In this document: positions 25,202 to 33,860 of the stretch, in pieces
How positions within the stretch are numbered: the stretch's first letter is position 1
Layout of the letters: every line of letters begins with the position of its first letter
From: Armatimonadota bacterium
Lineage (GTDB): Bacteria; Armatimonadota; Zipacnadia; Zipacnadales; JABUFB01
Direction of reading: 5' to 3'
Length of the DNA stretch: 64,000 nucleotides
Assembly: GCA_013314775.1 (NCBI GenBank)
Contig: JABUFB010000008.1
Location: 620,001 to 684,000 of the forward strand
The notes under the pieces: model-generated
Seen by the model: only the letters and a program-made list of their open reading frames with translations
Told to the model about the DNA's origin: nothing
Database searches by the model: none
Made by a program: the position numbers and the translations under genes

Positions 25202-27136
25202 ATGCGCGTCCGTGGCCATGCCCTGATTCTGGGCGCCATCCTGGTGCCGCTCAATTGCATCTGGATTGCCCAGATGGAAATGGCGACCCAGTACAACCCG
25301 GGCATCGGCGGCGGACCGTTCCCCACCACGTTCTCTCTGTTCTCCAACGTCGTCCTGCTGCTCGTTGTGCTCAGCCTGCTCAACGCCTCCCTGGGACGCA
25401 TCGCGCCGCGCTGGAAGCTGAACCCCGCCGAACTGCTGGTCATCTACACCATGCTCTGCATCGCTTCGGCGGTGGACGCCATCGACATGATCGATGTGCT
25501 GGTCCCCATGGTCACCCACGTGTACCGGTACGATGACCTTTCGGCCGGCCGGCCTTATGCCGACGAGATCATGCCCTACATCCCCACCTGGTTCAGCGTC
25601 ACCGACACCGACGCCCTGAAGTACTGGCACGAGGGCGCACCCCACAATTTCTGGCGGCGCGAGACGCTCCTTGCGTGGCTGCCTGCGCTCTCTGTGTGGG
25701 GGATCGTCTTGCTGGTGATGCTGTGGGTGATGCTTTGCATGGCTGCTCTCCTGCGCACGCGCTGGATCAATCAGGAGCGCCTCAGTTACCCGATCACCTT
25801 TATCCCCGTCCAGATCGCCCACGGCGGCCACGGCATCTTCTCCGGCTCATTATTCTGGCTGGGGGTGTCGATTTCCGTGTTCATCAGCCTGATCAACGGG
25901 CTGCACATGATCTGGCCGGCGATCCCCACGATCTGGGTGAAACTCCGGGATCTCGCCCCTTACTTCAGCGGCCGCCCGTGGAACGCGGTGGGCTGGACCC
26001 CTATCTCCTTCTATCCCTTCGCCATTGGCCTGGGGTATCTCTTGCCGCCCGACCTGCTGTTCTCCACCTGGTTCTTCTTCTGGCTCTTCAAAGCGGAGCG
26101 GATCATGGCTTCGGCCACTGGCTGGCTGGGGTATGACTCGCTTGCACCGTACATCAATGAACAATGTTTCGGCGCTTACATGTACGTGGCGATATTCGGG
26201 CTGTGGCTGGCGAGACGGTACATCGCCGAATCCGTCGCCCGAGTGTTCGCGCCGGCTTCGGAGGGCAACACTCCCAGCGAAGTCTTCCACCGGCGCCTGG
26301 CCATCTCGGGCGCGATCCTTGGATTTGTCGCTCTCGTGGGATTCTTCGTGCACACAGGGATGTCCATCTGGCTTGCGGCGGTTGCCTGGATAATCTACTG
26401 GCTGATCTCGCTATCGGTCACCAGAATGCGCGCCGAACTCGGCCCACCTGCCCACGATCTGCACGCAGGGGGGCCGGATCACATGCTGCCGATCATGATC
26501 GGGACCCGGTCCCTGGGCACGCAGAACCTCAACCTGATCACCTGGTTCTACTGGTTCAACCGGGCCTACCGCAGCCACCCGATGCCCCACATGCTCGAGG
26601 GCTTCTGCATGGCCCGCCGTCAGGGGTTCAGCGAGCGGCCGATGGTCTCCGGGGTGGTGATAGGTGGGGTACTCGGGGTAATCAGCACCTTCGTCGCCCT
26701 GGTCTACTTCGGGTACCACAAGGGCGCGGAGGCGAAGATGGCGGGGCATGTCACCTGGTTCGGGTTCGAGGCCTTCAACCGCCTCCGGGGCTGGCTCAAT
26801 AACCCCGCCGGGCCCAACTTTGGCTCAGTTGGCGGCGCAGGCGCGGGGCTGCTTTTCGCCGCAGTGTTGCACCGCATGACGATCCAGTACATCTGGTGGC
26901 CTCTGCATCCGCTGGGCTTTGCGATTGCGGGGAGCTACTCCATGTCGGTCTCCTGGTGCCCCATGTTGCTGGCGTGGGTCGCCAAGACCGCGCTGCTGCA
27001 TTACGGCGGACAGCGCGGCTACATGCGTTTCGTCCCCTTCTTCGTGGGGCTGTTGCTGGGCGACTATTGCAGCGGCACCATCTGGCCTGTCATTGGTTGG
27101 CTCACAGGGAGGAGTCTGTATAGCTTCCAGCAGTGA
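25202..27136 (+). CDS. DUF6785/DUF6784-type polytopic membrane protein
   Basis: This 644-residue protein has roughly a dozen hydrophobic segments spread over its length, for example residues 7-24, 40-60, 155-185, 212-235, 270-300 and 480-505. It matches my recollection of the DUF6785/DUF6784 proteins common in Armatimonadota and Planctomycetota (LVPLNCIWIAQMEM, SLFSNVVLLLV, LNPAELLVIYTML). Their function is not known. The size and number of helices suggest a transporter or membrane-embedded enzyme. It is divergent from the GH123-like/GDSL pair with a 178-base gap, so a link to uptake of released sugars is possible but inferred. No clear ribosome site precedes the ATG. Confidence 0.8.
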   Translation: MRVRGHALILGAILVPLNCIWIAQMEMATQYNPGIGGGPFPTTFSLFSNVVLLLVVLSLLNASLGRIAPRWKLNPAELLVIYTMLCIASAVDAIDMIDVLVPMVTHVYRYDDLSAGRPYADEIMPYIPTWFSVTDTDALKYWHEGAPHNFWRRETLLAWLPALSVWGIVLLVMLWVMLCMAALLRTRWINQERLSYPITFIPVQIAHGGHGIFSGSLFWLGVSISVFISLINGLHMIWPAIPTIWVKLRDLAPYFSGRPWNAVGWTPISFYPFAIGLGYLLPPDLLFSTWFFFWLFKAERIMASATGWLGYDSLAPYINEQCFGAYMYVAIFGLWLARRYIAESVARVFAPASEGNTPSEVFHRRLAISGAILGFVALVGFFVHTGMSIWLAAVAWIIYWLISLSVTRMRAELGPPAHDLHAGGPDHMLPIMIGTRSLGTQNLNLITWFYWFNRAYRSHPMPHMLEGFCMARRQGFSERPMVSGVVIGGVLGVISTFVALVYFGYHKGAEAKMAGHVTWFGFEAFNRLRGWLNNPAGPNFGSVGGAGAGLLFAAVLHRMTIQYIWWPLHPLGFAIAGSYSMSVSWCPMLLAWVAKTALLHYGGQRGYMRFVPFFVGLLLGDYCSGTIWPVIGWLTGRSLYSFQQ

Positions 27137-27402
27137 GAGGAGGACAGATACGGCATGCACCATCGCGTAGGCCGACCGTCCCGGCCGGTTGTCGAGCGGG
27201 ACGCTCGACTTACGCGCCCTTCAGACCTAAGCGTCCGGCAGGACGCATGGACAGGAGTTCCCATATTCCCTGGTCCAACCAGGGTCACGAGCGCACAGAG
27301 ACGGCGGCGGGCGAGACGTCCACCTCACGCGGTCCAAGGACACAGACGGCAGGACATCAGCAGCCGTCCTTCCCCGCGCGGCGATGATTCTCTCTCGTCC
27401 GC
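27137..27402. other. Gap between convergent genes, small hairpin only
   Basis: I see no gene in these 266 bases. CCCTGG (27268-27273) and CCAGGG (27279-27284) form a short hairpin with a 5-base loop that may help end transcription. A frame of 84 codons here has a low-complexity Arg/Pro/Ser composition and is probably not coding. Confidence 0.5.
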
Positions 27403-28563
27403 TCACGGCTTCGGGGTGATCTCGATGGTCACCGCTCCCAACCCGATCTCCGAATGGAAGATCTCCGGCGCGACCGGCGTCTTGCAGGTCGTGGCCACGT
27501 AGAGCGCGCGCCACTTATTGTTTCCCAGGTACTCCAGTTCACCGGTACCCCTGATGGTCTCGATCCCGAGGAAGTAACAATTGGGGTAGTCCGGATCGTC
27601 GCTGCCGGCCAGTTTCGCCGGTCCGGGCTCACCCCACATCCACTTCACCCCGTCTCGTGAAAACTGAAAAGTGGGAACGGTGCGCCCGTCGTCCGTTCCG
27701 GTGAAGGTGATGCGTAGAAACAGCGGGCCGCCGGGAGCCTGCTTGAGATACCCAGTCTGGTTTCCAAGCTGTGCGAACCACACGCCCGACTCGCGCTGCT
27801 GCCAATCGAAGGTGGTCGGGTCGGCTGATCGGATGCGGCAGTAACCCTGCCACTGCCCCGCAACGTTCGCCGCCACGTACATCCACCACGGTCTGCCGTC
27901 CGCGTCCCACGGAACGTAAATGACTTCCTGGTGGTGAAGATTGGTCCGTGTCGGGTCGTCCAGTCCCACGATGACCCCGCGCTCCTGCGACCACCGCTGC
28001 CAGTTCAGGGCATCCGTGCTTGTGTGAAGCTGGATGCGGTCGCACTGGGTCTCGGCGCGCCGGCCGGGGATGTCAATGGGCTGCCCGGGATCAATTTCGA
28101 CCTGGGTGAACATGTAATACGTATCGCCGACCCTGATGACCTCAGGCTCCAGGTAGTTGTTGGCGAACCACGTGTCACCCTTGCCCTCCTCGCCGCCCTG
28201 CCAGAACTCAGGCCGGTCGTGGGGCATCTTCCAGGTTCCCGGCGCGCCGGTGGTCGAAATGTGCTGCAGCGTGTGGTCCCCGTCGCCGCCCTGGGGTCCG
28301 CGCCTCAGCCAACGACCGCCCGAAAACAAGCGCAACACCTCGCCGTCCCGGATGAGATGGGCGCTGTAGTCATAGGCGGGCTGGTCATCAGTGAGAGGCC
28401 GGTCCACCGCGGCTTTCGCTCCGAAGAAAGTGCTCTCCACCTGCAAACTCGCGATGCCCTCGAAGTCCGGGAAGGACACCCTTCCCGTGTCGCAATCGGC
28501 AGCTGTACAGACGGCGAAGAGCACCACGACGGACACCAGCAGGGCGGCTGGGTTCACGAACAT
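27403..28563 (-). CDS. Secreted five-bladed beta-propeller protein, GH43/GH32-like
   Basis: This exported protein of about 386 residues resembles the five-bladed propeller glycosidases of the GH43/GH32/GH62 type. Typical blade phrases are LEPEVIRVGDTYYMFTQVE, HHQEVIYVPWDADGRPWWMY and FQFSRDGVKWMWGEPG. I did not find an unambiguous set of catalytic acidic residues, so the activity is uncertain. The ATG at 28563 gives a normal signal peptide (FVNPAALLVSVVVLFAV). A GTG at 28635, right after the previous stop and next to AGGAG, stays in frame and would add 24 residues. A hairpin in between argues for the inner start. It follows the 28636-30915 gene on the same strand. Confidence 0.72.
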   Translation of the reverse strand: MFVNPAALLVSVVVLFAVCTAADCDTGRVSFPDFEGIASLQVESTFFGAKAAVDRPLTDDQPAYDYSAHLIRDGEVLRLFSGGRWLRRGPQGGDGDHTLQHISTTGAPGTWKMPHDRPEFWQGGEEGKGDTWFANNYLEPEVIRVGDTYYMFTQVEIDPGQPIDIPGRRAETQCDRIQLHTSTDALNWQRWSQERGVIVGLDDPTRTNLHHQEVIYVPWDADGRPWWMYVAANVAGQWQGYCRIRSADPTTFDWQQRESGVWFAQLGNQTGYLKQAPGGPLFLRITFTGTDDGRTVPTFQFSRDGVKWMWGEPGPAKLAGSDDPDYPNCYFLGIETIRGTGELEYLGNNKWRALYVATTCKTPVAPEIFHSEIGLGAVTIEITPKP

Positions 28564-28593
28564 TCTCGGTCTCGCTTTCCACGGCAGAGTGTT

Positions 28594-28610
28594 CCCCCAC
28601 ACAGTGGGGG
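28594..28610 (-). terminator. Short G/C hairpin between 28636-30915 gene and propeller gene
   Basis: CCCCCAC (28594-28600) and GTGGGGG (28604-28610) pair around a 3-base loop, 26 bases after the stop of the upstream minus-strand gene. There is no T-run. It may end or attenuate the transcript. Confidence 0.4.
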
Positions 28611-28635
28611 CGTGCACATTCCAGCGGATACTCAC

Positions 28636-30915
28636 TCACTCCTGTCCCGCCGACCACGCAGGGGTGTTTGGACCAAGCACAGCCGGCGCCCAGATCTGCC
28701 CAAGATTCGCCGTGCCGCCGCACTTCTGGCACTCGCAGGGGCCGTCTTCGTCCTGGCACCAGCACTGCCCCAGCAGATTGAGATACCCTCCAGGGGCGTA
28801 CGAACAGGCATTGCCGTCACGTGTCCCCGTGACCGCGCGCCAGCCCGGCGTACCAAACTTCGAGTAGTGAGTGATGAGGTCCAGTTTCCACGGCTCGTCC
28901 GCCCAGTAGTATGCAGACCAGTACCAGCCTACGCTGGACTTGTACAGGGCGTCAATGTGGACTTCCTTGTCGCCTGTCGGCATGATGAGATAGCGGAAAT
29001 AACCCTCCGGGAAAGCCTTCGAGCATTTCGACTTGCCCAGGAACACGTAGCCATACAAACCGGGACTGGCGGCGACTGCGTCCGCTTCGGCCCAGGTAGA
29101 TGGCTCTGCAAGCTCACTGTATGATGCCGCCCCGTAGACCGCATACTCCCCCGTCCGGTGTGGAGTGTAGACGATGAAGCCGGGACCCGGCTCTTCGCAG
29201 GCCTCCACGATCTCCACAGGGAACTCGGCCTTCGCAGGTTGGTCATTGATGGTGAGCGTGAGAGTACCCTCATCGTCGATAGGGTCTTCGGGGCACTCGA
29301 TCAGGCATTGGGACTTGCTCGTGGCTCGGGGGTCCATAATCAAGAGGTTGCTTGGCCAGAGGTCCCAGTTCCCTGACTTGACGGTATCGCTGCGTTCCTG
29401 GCGTCCCCAATGGTCCGGCAGGATCGACATCCGAAGCGGATTTGCTCCGATCATCAGCATGAGTCGCTGTTTCCCCATCTCGATCACGAAGGGCCCATCC
29501 CACACCACCCCCGCCAGCCAGATCGGCACTCCGGGGATACTCAGACCGATATAGCATATCTGATTCCAGCGTGTACCCCATTTGAGCAACGGGTCAAAGC
29601 CGGTGGAATAGAGAAGACGCAGGATGAGCGCCTCCACTTTGGGCCATTGCTTGAGGATGAGAGAATAGATCCGCGAAATCAGATAGATCGACCCGAGCTT
29701 GTACTCATGCTCCGGTATGATGGCCTCAATGAGCGGATATACCTTCTTCAGCCAGACGTAGCGCGCAAGCAGGATGTCAATCACCTTGGTAAACGAGCCA
29801 CGTAGAAGCCACCACGTGATAATGCTGATGACGGTCCCCCAGATTTTCAGATAGAACCACTGCGCCGAATACTCCGGAGGGTTTCTCCAGACCGCAAAGT
29901 CCGCCTCGCATCCGGGGTCGCATCCAGTGCAGAAGCTCTTCTGGGTCTGGACGCTAGCCGCCCCCACTGATGCGGCCATCGCCTCGGCCACCTGTACAAG
30001 ATTGTCTGTCCCGGAGTCCGTCGCGGGTACAGTCCAGACGGTAGCAACGAACGGCCCCGCACTTGGCCCGGAACTGACCTCTATCGTCCACTCCCCGGAC
30101 TGCGGCCCATTGATGACCAGACCGACCTCCGGGGTCAGTGTCCCCCCGTGGGTAAGCACGGTATTGCTCAGCCCATCCAACTGATCCATGGCGCTCTGGG
30201 CACTCGCCCAGAAAGCGTCCGACAGTTGGGGCAACTCAGGGTCCCCGTGAACCAATGCGTTCATGAGTTGCTCCCAGTCACTGTCCGTCGGCTCCGGGGG
30301 CAGCCCACGGGTGATGTCCACAAAGTAGTTGTACAGAGCCGCGTCGGTGGCAGGCGCGGCGGGGCTCCGTTCGGCGAATCCCGAGTAGGTCGCCGCGCCA
30401 TTGCTCAGGGTGACTGTGCGGGCGCCGCCCGGCGAAGTCAGTTTGATCTGCGCACCCTGCAGGTCCGAATTGGGCAAGTCGGGCGAAGCGCCTATCACCA
30501 GTTCGCGTGCTCCCGGCGGCACAACGAGCTTGCCCGTTTCGCTCCAGGGAACACCGTTTCCCCGGCTCAGAACTGCGGCACACCCCTGTCCACCCGCCCC
30601 AACGGCGGTGATCAGGTCATTGCGGTCGGGTACCCACGTGCTACTTAGGTACGATTCAATCAGCAGGCGTGCATCATTGGCGCCCGGCGTGCCATCGCCA
30701 TCCAGGTCATGCCGCTCCTCCCACGGGGCGCCTGCCAATGCCGCGCGCCAGCCACGTATGAAATCCGCAATGCTCAGGGGGCCTACGTAGGCGCTGGGCC
30801 CCACAATCCCACCCCCTTGGGCAAATGCCGGCGCTGCAACCAGCAACAACATTGCTGTAACCACTGTCATGCAGACCGCACTGCGCAGATTCCGTCGACG
30901 ATAGACCCAGGCCAC
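28636..30915 (-). CDS. Large exported protein with dockerin-like repeat and Cys clusters, unknown function
   Basis: This protein of about 759 residues matches no family that I recognise. A signal peptide (ending PAFAQ) is followed at about residues 70-87 by DLDGDGTPGANDARLLIE, a single dockerin-type calcium loop. A beta-rich region then follows (VPPGARELVIGASPDL, LVINGPQSGEWTIEV). Near the middle is a CTGCDPGC cluster. After it come strongly hydrophobic, aromatic stretches (FYLKIWGTVISIITWWLL, ARYVWLKKVYPLIEAIIP, YLISRIYSLILKQW) that could be membrane or amphipathic helices. The C-terminus holds a second Cys group (CWCQDEDGPCECQKCGG). The GTG at 30915 has GGGAGG 9 bases upstream; a GTG at 30924 abuts it with no spacing. 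No cohesin or scaffold gene is visible here. Confidence 0.72.
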   Translation of the reverse strand: MAWVYRRRNLRSAVCMTVVTAMLLLVAAPAFAQGGGIVGPSAYVGPLSIADFIRGWRAALAGAPWEERHDLDGDGTPGANDARLLIESYLSSTWVPDRNDLITAVGAGGQGCAAVLSRGNGVPWSETGKLVVPPGARELVIGASPDLPNSDLQGAQIKLTSPGGARTVTLSNGAATYSGFAERSPAAPATDAALYNYFVDITRGLPPEPTDSDWEQLMNALVHGDPELPQLSDAFWASAQSAMDQLDGLSNTVLTHGGTLTPEVGLVINGPQSGEWTIEVSSGPSAGPFVATVWTVPATDSGTDNLVQVAEAMAASVGAASVQTQKSFCTGCDPGCEADFAVWRNPPEYSAQWFYLKIWGTVISIITWWLLRGSFTKVIDILLARYVWLKKVYPLIEAIIPEHEYKLGSIYLISRIYSLILKQWPKVEALILRLLYSTGFDPLLKWGTRWNQICYIGLSIPGVPIWLAGVVWDGPFVIEMGKQRLMLMIGANPLRMSILPDHWGRQERSDTVKSGNWDLWPSNLLIMDPRATSKSQCLIECPEDPIDDEGTLTLTINDQPAKAEFPVEIVEACEEPGPGFIVYTPHRTGEYAVYGAASYSELAEPSTWAEADAVAASPGLYGYVFLGKSKCSKAFPEGYFRYLIMPTGDKEVHIDALYKSSVGWYWSAYYWADEPWKLDLITHYSKFGTPGWRAVTGTRDGNACSYAPGGYLNLLGQCWCQDEDGPCECQKCGGTANLGQIWAPAVLGPNTPAWSAGQE

Positions 30916-31528
30916 GCCACGCACCTCCCACCTGACTGCGTGATTACATAGGTCAACGCCTCGTCACTGCCATATATTTACGACAATGGCCACGGGCACT
31001 CCTGCGGCCATCGGCTCATTCGGCAGGCACTAACCGCTGACAGGGAATGCGAAGAAAAAGCCGCTGCAAGGTTTCCAGGCAGTGGACAGGTCTTGCTGTA
31101 TCCGTTGCAGCTCATTACAGTGGGGGCCGTGCAGGCGTCGGAAGGATTCGGGAGGTCTGTCCCGGCTCGGGTTCGGTCCGGAACTCAGGCGCAACGTGGG
31201 AGAAAAACACGTCTTTGGCCGCAGGTCGGTGTCTGCCATCTCTCATGGCCACAGGGATAGCGACGCCCCGTTTTCGTGCTGCAGAGACCGCTTCCAGGCC
31301 GATGAGAATGGTCCCGCGCTGTGCAAAGCGTATCGCGCTGGAGGGATGGCGACGGCGCAGAGACGCAGCGACACGGGGCATGTTTGAGTTCTGCAGGCAT
31401 CTGCGCGTCGTCTATCGTTCTCCGGAGCGTGTCTGGACTTGCCGCGATCGTGCTCTCTTTGTTTGGCATGAGTTCCGCCGGCCCGATGGTCCTGTAATCT
31501 CGCCAGCGGGCTTCTTGCCTCACAGCCC
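30916..31528. other. Intergenic stretch without recognisable gene
   Basis: I see no convincing gene in these 613 bases. Frames on both strands have low-complexity Arg/Ser compositions, no ribosome site and no family motif. The first 100 bases should hold the promoter of the 28636-30915 gene, but no clear pair of hexamers was found. The stretch could contain decayed sequence. Confidence 0.45.
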
Positions 31529-31725
31529 GCGAAGCGGGCGGCACCCTACAGCCACGGGTGGAGTGGAGCGAAGCGGAACGGAACCCGTGGACTCGGCCCA
31601 GTCCGGACCGCTTGAGCCCCCGAGGGGCGACAGAAATGATGATAAGCCGGGCAGTTGTGCTGCCCCTGCAGGGGCTTTTGGGTGGTTTTCGGGTGACGTT
31701 GTCCTGGGGCTGCGGCCCGCTTCGC
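31529..31725. repeat. REP-like palindromic element with inverted 11-bp ends
   Basis: The stretch is bounded by GCGAAGCGGGC (31529-31539) and its exact inverse GCCCGCTTCGC (31715-31725). Inside are several inverted repeats: CCACGGGT (31552-31559) with ACCCGTGG (31583-31590), GCCCC/GGGGC (31616-31628), and a perfect 14-base palindrome GCCCCTGCAGGGGC (31662-31675) followed by TTTT. No coding capacity is evident. The pattern resembles the non-coding palindromic elements spread through planctomycete and verrucomicrobial genomes. A related end occurs again at 33614. Confidence 0.6.
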
Positions 31726-31995
31726 AGGATATAAGGTAACGGTGTCGTATCTTTTTGCCGCGAACACCCGAGGACAGAGATGAGGCCCCGGCGCGACCGA
31801 ATCCAGTCCTTTTCCAGGAACGCACCCATTGACAGACTCGGACCCGCTCTGGGCCAGGCAACGCTGGAATTGGATTTCACAAAGAGTTGCCTCAAGGGGT
31901 TCACGCTACGTCTCCGACAGCGCCCAAATCATGACCGCCAAAGCGCCCATCTGCCGGGTGGGTCTGCTGACTACTCCTGCGCTGGAGGTGCCACG

Positions 31996-32886
31996 GTGTC
32001 ACGAATTCGCATCGGCACGTGCAGCTGGAAATTCCCCTCCTGGGAAGGCCTGGTCTACTCTGCATCGAAGGGCATCAACTACCTGCATGAGTACGCGCGG
32101 AAATACGACACGGTGGAAGTGGATCAGTGGTTCTGGTCGCTCTTTGAGGGAAGCGCGCCCAGATTGCCCACCGCCTCGGACGTGGCCGAGTACAGAGCAT
32201 CGGTTCCCGACGACTTCCGATTCACGGTGAAGGTCCCCAATAGTGTCACGCTAACCCACTACTACAACAAGTCCAAGTCAGATCCGTTAGTGGAGAACCC
32301 CTATTTCCTCTCGCCGGAGCTCTTCGGCCGGTTCCTCGACTTGCTTGGCCCGATGCGCGACACACTCGGTCCCCTGATGTTCCAGTTCGAGTACCTCAAC
32401 AAGAAGAAGATGAGCGGTCAGGCTGAGTTCCTGAAGCGCTTCGGCGCGTTCGTGGACGCATTGCCGCAGGGCCCCGAGTACGCCCTGGAGACGCGCAACT
32501 CCAACTGGGTCAATGCGCCCCTTTTCGAGTTCATGGCGGAACGAAAGCTGGTGCCGGTGCTCCTGGAGGGCTACTGGATGCCCCCTGTGGCTCAGGTGTT
32601 CCGCGACTGGCGTGAACCGCTCCTGAACTCTCGGGCAGTGGTGATCCGGCTCCATGGTCCGGACCGCGAAGGCATGGAGAAGGAGACCGGCAAATACTGG
32701 GGCACCCTCGTGTCGCCCCGGGAGGCGGAGTTGGTGAGCATCGCCGACATGACTCGGGAGCTGATGGATGCCGGGGTCGAGGTCACGATCAACGTCAACA
32801 ACCACTTCGAGGGCTCGGCGCCGCTCACCATCCGGCGCCTGCGAGAGTTGCTGGCGGACCGACTGGAGGACCTGCCGGCGGATTGA
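31996..32886 (+). CDS. DUF72 family protein (YecE-like)
   Basis: This 296-residue cytoplasmic protein belongs to DUF72, a TIM-barrel family of unknown function. The start IRIGTCSWKFPSWEGLVY, the segment YDTVEVDQWFW and DDFRFTVKVP are the family's hallmarks, and EYALETRNSNWV and VIRLHGPD occur where expected. Length is typical. The GTG at 31996 is chosen because GGAGGTG ends 5 bases upstream and the family's conserved N-terminus begins right there; an upstream frame adds 72 residues without similarity and runs through the repeat flank. No functional partner is evident. It converges with the Rrf2 gene. Confidence 0.9.
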   Translation: MSRIRIGTCSWKFPSWEGLVYSASKGINYLHEYARKYDTVEVDQWFWSLFEGSAPRLPTASDVAEYRASVPDDFRFTVKVPNSVTLTHYYNKSKSDPLVENPYFLSPELFGRFLDLLGPMRDTLGPLMFQFEYLNKKKMSGQAEFLKRFGAFVDALPQGPEYALETRNSNWVNAPLFEFMAERKLVPVLLEGYWMPPVAQVFRDWREPLLNSRAVVIRLHGPDREGMEKETGKYWGTLVSPREAELVSIADMTRELMDAGVEVTINVNNHFEGSAPLTIRRLRELLADRLEDLPAD

Positions 32887-32926
32887 CCGGGATGCGCCCC
32901 TCGCAGCCAGCCACACGGCGGGATCC

Positions 32927-33400
32927 TTATATCTGGTAGTCGCCAGCCAGTTTCCCGTTCAGTTCCCTTTGCCTTCGCACCAGGTCTGCAATACTTACCG
33001 TGTCAAGGATCCGATTCATGGCGTTCTGAAGATCAATCCATACTTCCCGCAATGAGCACGCGCCGGGCCCCCAGCATCCGGGGCAGTCCACATCTGACTC
33101 CGCGTGCGGGTCTTCGAGGCAGTGGCCAGGCCGCAACTCTCCGTCGAGGGCTCGGATGACATCCCCCACGCTGATCTCCTCTGCGGGGCGGGCCAGCCGG
33201 CAGCCCCCACGAGGGCCCGAACGACTGTCGACGAGTCTGGCCTGCTTCAGATCACGCAGCACCTGCTCCAGATACTTCCGCGGCAGGTTTTCGTTCTCGG
33301 CCAGCCAGGCGATGGTCGCATTCGAGCCCTCTTCCGCGCGTTCCGCCAGCCGGTACATGGTCCGCAGACCGTAACTCGCGCGTCTTGAGATAAAAGCCAT
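32927..33400 (-). CDS. Rrf2-family transcriptional regulator with putative Fe-S cysteines
   Basis: This 157-residue regulator has the Rrf2 winged helix (ISRRASYGLRTMYRLAE, LPRKYLEQVLRDLKQARLVDS, GPRGGCRLARP). A Cys-bearing loop follows: Cys 94, 106, 109 and 115 in CLEDPHAESDVDCPGCWGPG and ACSL. In IscR and NsrR three cysteines in this loop hold a [2Fe-2S] or [4Fe-4S] cluster. Here there are four candidates with a longer first spacing, so sensing of iron-sulfur status, nitric oxide or redox state is likely but the ligand set is unclear. GGAGG is 6 bases before the ATG, and a near-consensus promoter lies upstream. Its targets are unknown; no iron-sulfur assembly genes are next to it. Confidence 0.92.
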   Translation of the reverse strand: MAFISRRASYGLRTMYRLAERAEEGSNATIAWLAENENLPRKYLEQVLRDLKQARLVDSRSGPRGGCRLARPAEEISVGDVIRALDGELRPGHCLEDPHAESDVDCPGCWGPGACSLREVWIDLQNAMNRILDTVSIADLVRRQRELNGKLAGDYQI

Positions 33401-33468
33401 TTTCGTCCTCCGGCGACAAGAGCCTCTCGCGGCCCCCGTCCGCGTTTATTGCCGGTATGCACAGCGGG

Positions 33469-33497
33469 ATTATAGGCGGTGCATCCTGGCAGAGCAA
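33469..33497 (-). promoter_or_regulatory. Sigma70-type promoter of the Rrf2 gene
   Basis: On the minus strand TTGCTC (33497-33492) is followed after exactly 17 bases by TATAAT (33474-33469). The predicted transcript would start about 62 bases before the ATG. Confidence 0.7.
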
Positions 33498-33542
33498 GCG
33501 CGTACCCTCCACGGGTGCGTTCACTGAAAGCAAAGCCATCCC

Positions 33543-33578
33543 GTCGAGCCGGGGCCTGCTCTCCTTCCTCGGCTCGAC
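33543..33578. repeat. 12-bp inverted repeat upstream of Rrf2 gene
   Basis: GTCGAGCCGGGG (33543-33554) pairs with CCTCGGCTCGAC (33567-33578), with one G-T wobble, around a 12-base loop. It lies between the divergent Rrf2 and MATE genes, close to the repeat fragment at 33614. It may be part of the same palindromic repeat family. Confidence 0.35.
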
Positions 33579-33613
33579 CCGGCAACAAGAGAGGACGCTG
33601 CAATTACGTCACA

Positions 33614-33642
33614 ATCCGCGAAGCGGGCTGCAGCCCCTGGTA
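33614..33642. repeat. Solo end of the REP-like element at 31529
   Basis: The 29 bases containing GCGAAGCGGGC then TGCAGCCCCTGG match the inverted right end of the 31529-31725 element at about 24 of 29 positions by eye. The remaining parts of that element are not obvious here, so this looks like an isolated or decayed end. Confidence 0.5.
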
Positions 33643-33787
33643 CCAGCGGCCTGAGGCCCTCCACGAGCCCCACCCGCGAGTCTCCAAAGCGCTCGGGTCG
33701 AGGATCAGACGAAGCGCAGAAGTTTATGAGACCGAGACGCACCCCTCTCCCGACGGCCGCAAGCATAGTGGTGAGGGCTTTGTCTCC

Positions 33788-33815
33788 TTGGCGAATTCGC
33801 CCCACAGTCTATAAT
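33788..33815 (+). promoter_or_regulatory. Sigma70-type promoter of the MATE gene
   Basis: TTGGCG (33788-33793) and a perfect TATAAT (33810-33815) are separated by 16 bases. Transcription from here would begin near 33822, supporting the ATG at 33861 as the true start. Confidence 0.65.
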
Positions 33816-33860
33816 GGCTTTCGTCGAACCCGTTCCAGCTGCGCGAAGGCCCTACAGGAA

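Noticed and set aside
23494-25536. 680-codon open frame on the plus strand
   Set aside because: It overlaps both the GH123-like gene and the DUF6785 gene and has no recognisable domain.
27133-27387. 84-codon plus-strand frame after the DUF6785 gene
   Set aside because: Low-complexity composition and no family features; treated as non-coding.
31529-31725. Palindromic cluster as a possible CRISPR array or structured RNA
   Set aside because: There are no evenly spaced direct repeats, and the inverted units differ from each other, so a REP-like element fits better.
31047-31739. 230-codon plus-strand frame
   Set aside because: It runs through the palindromic repeat and has an Arg/Ser-rich, motif-free translation.
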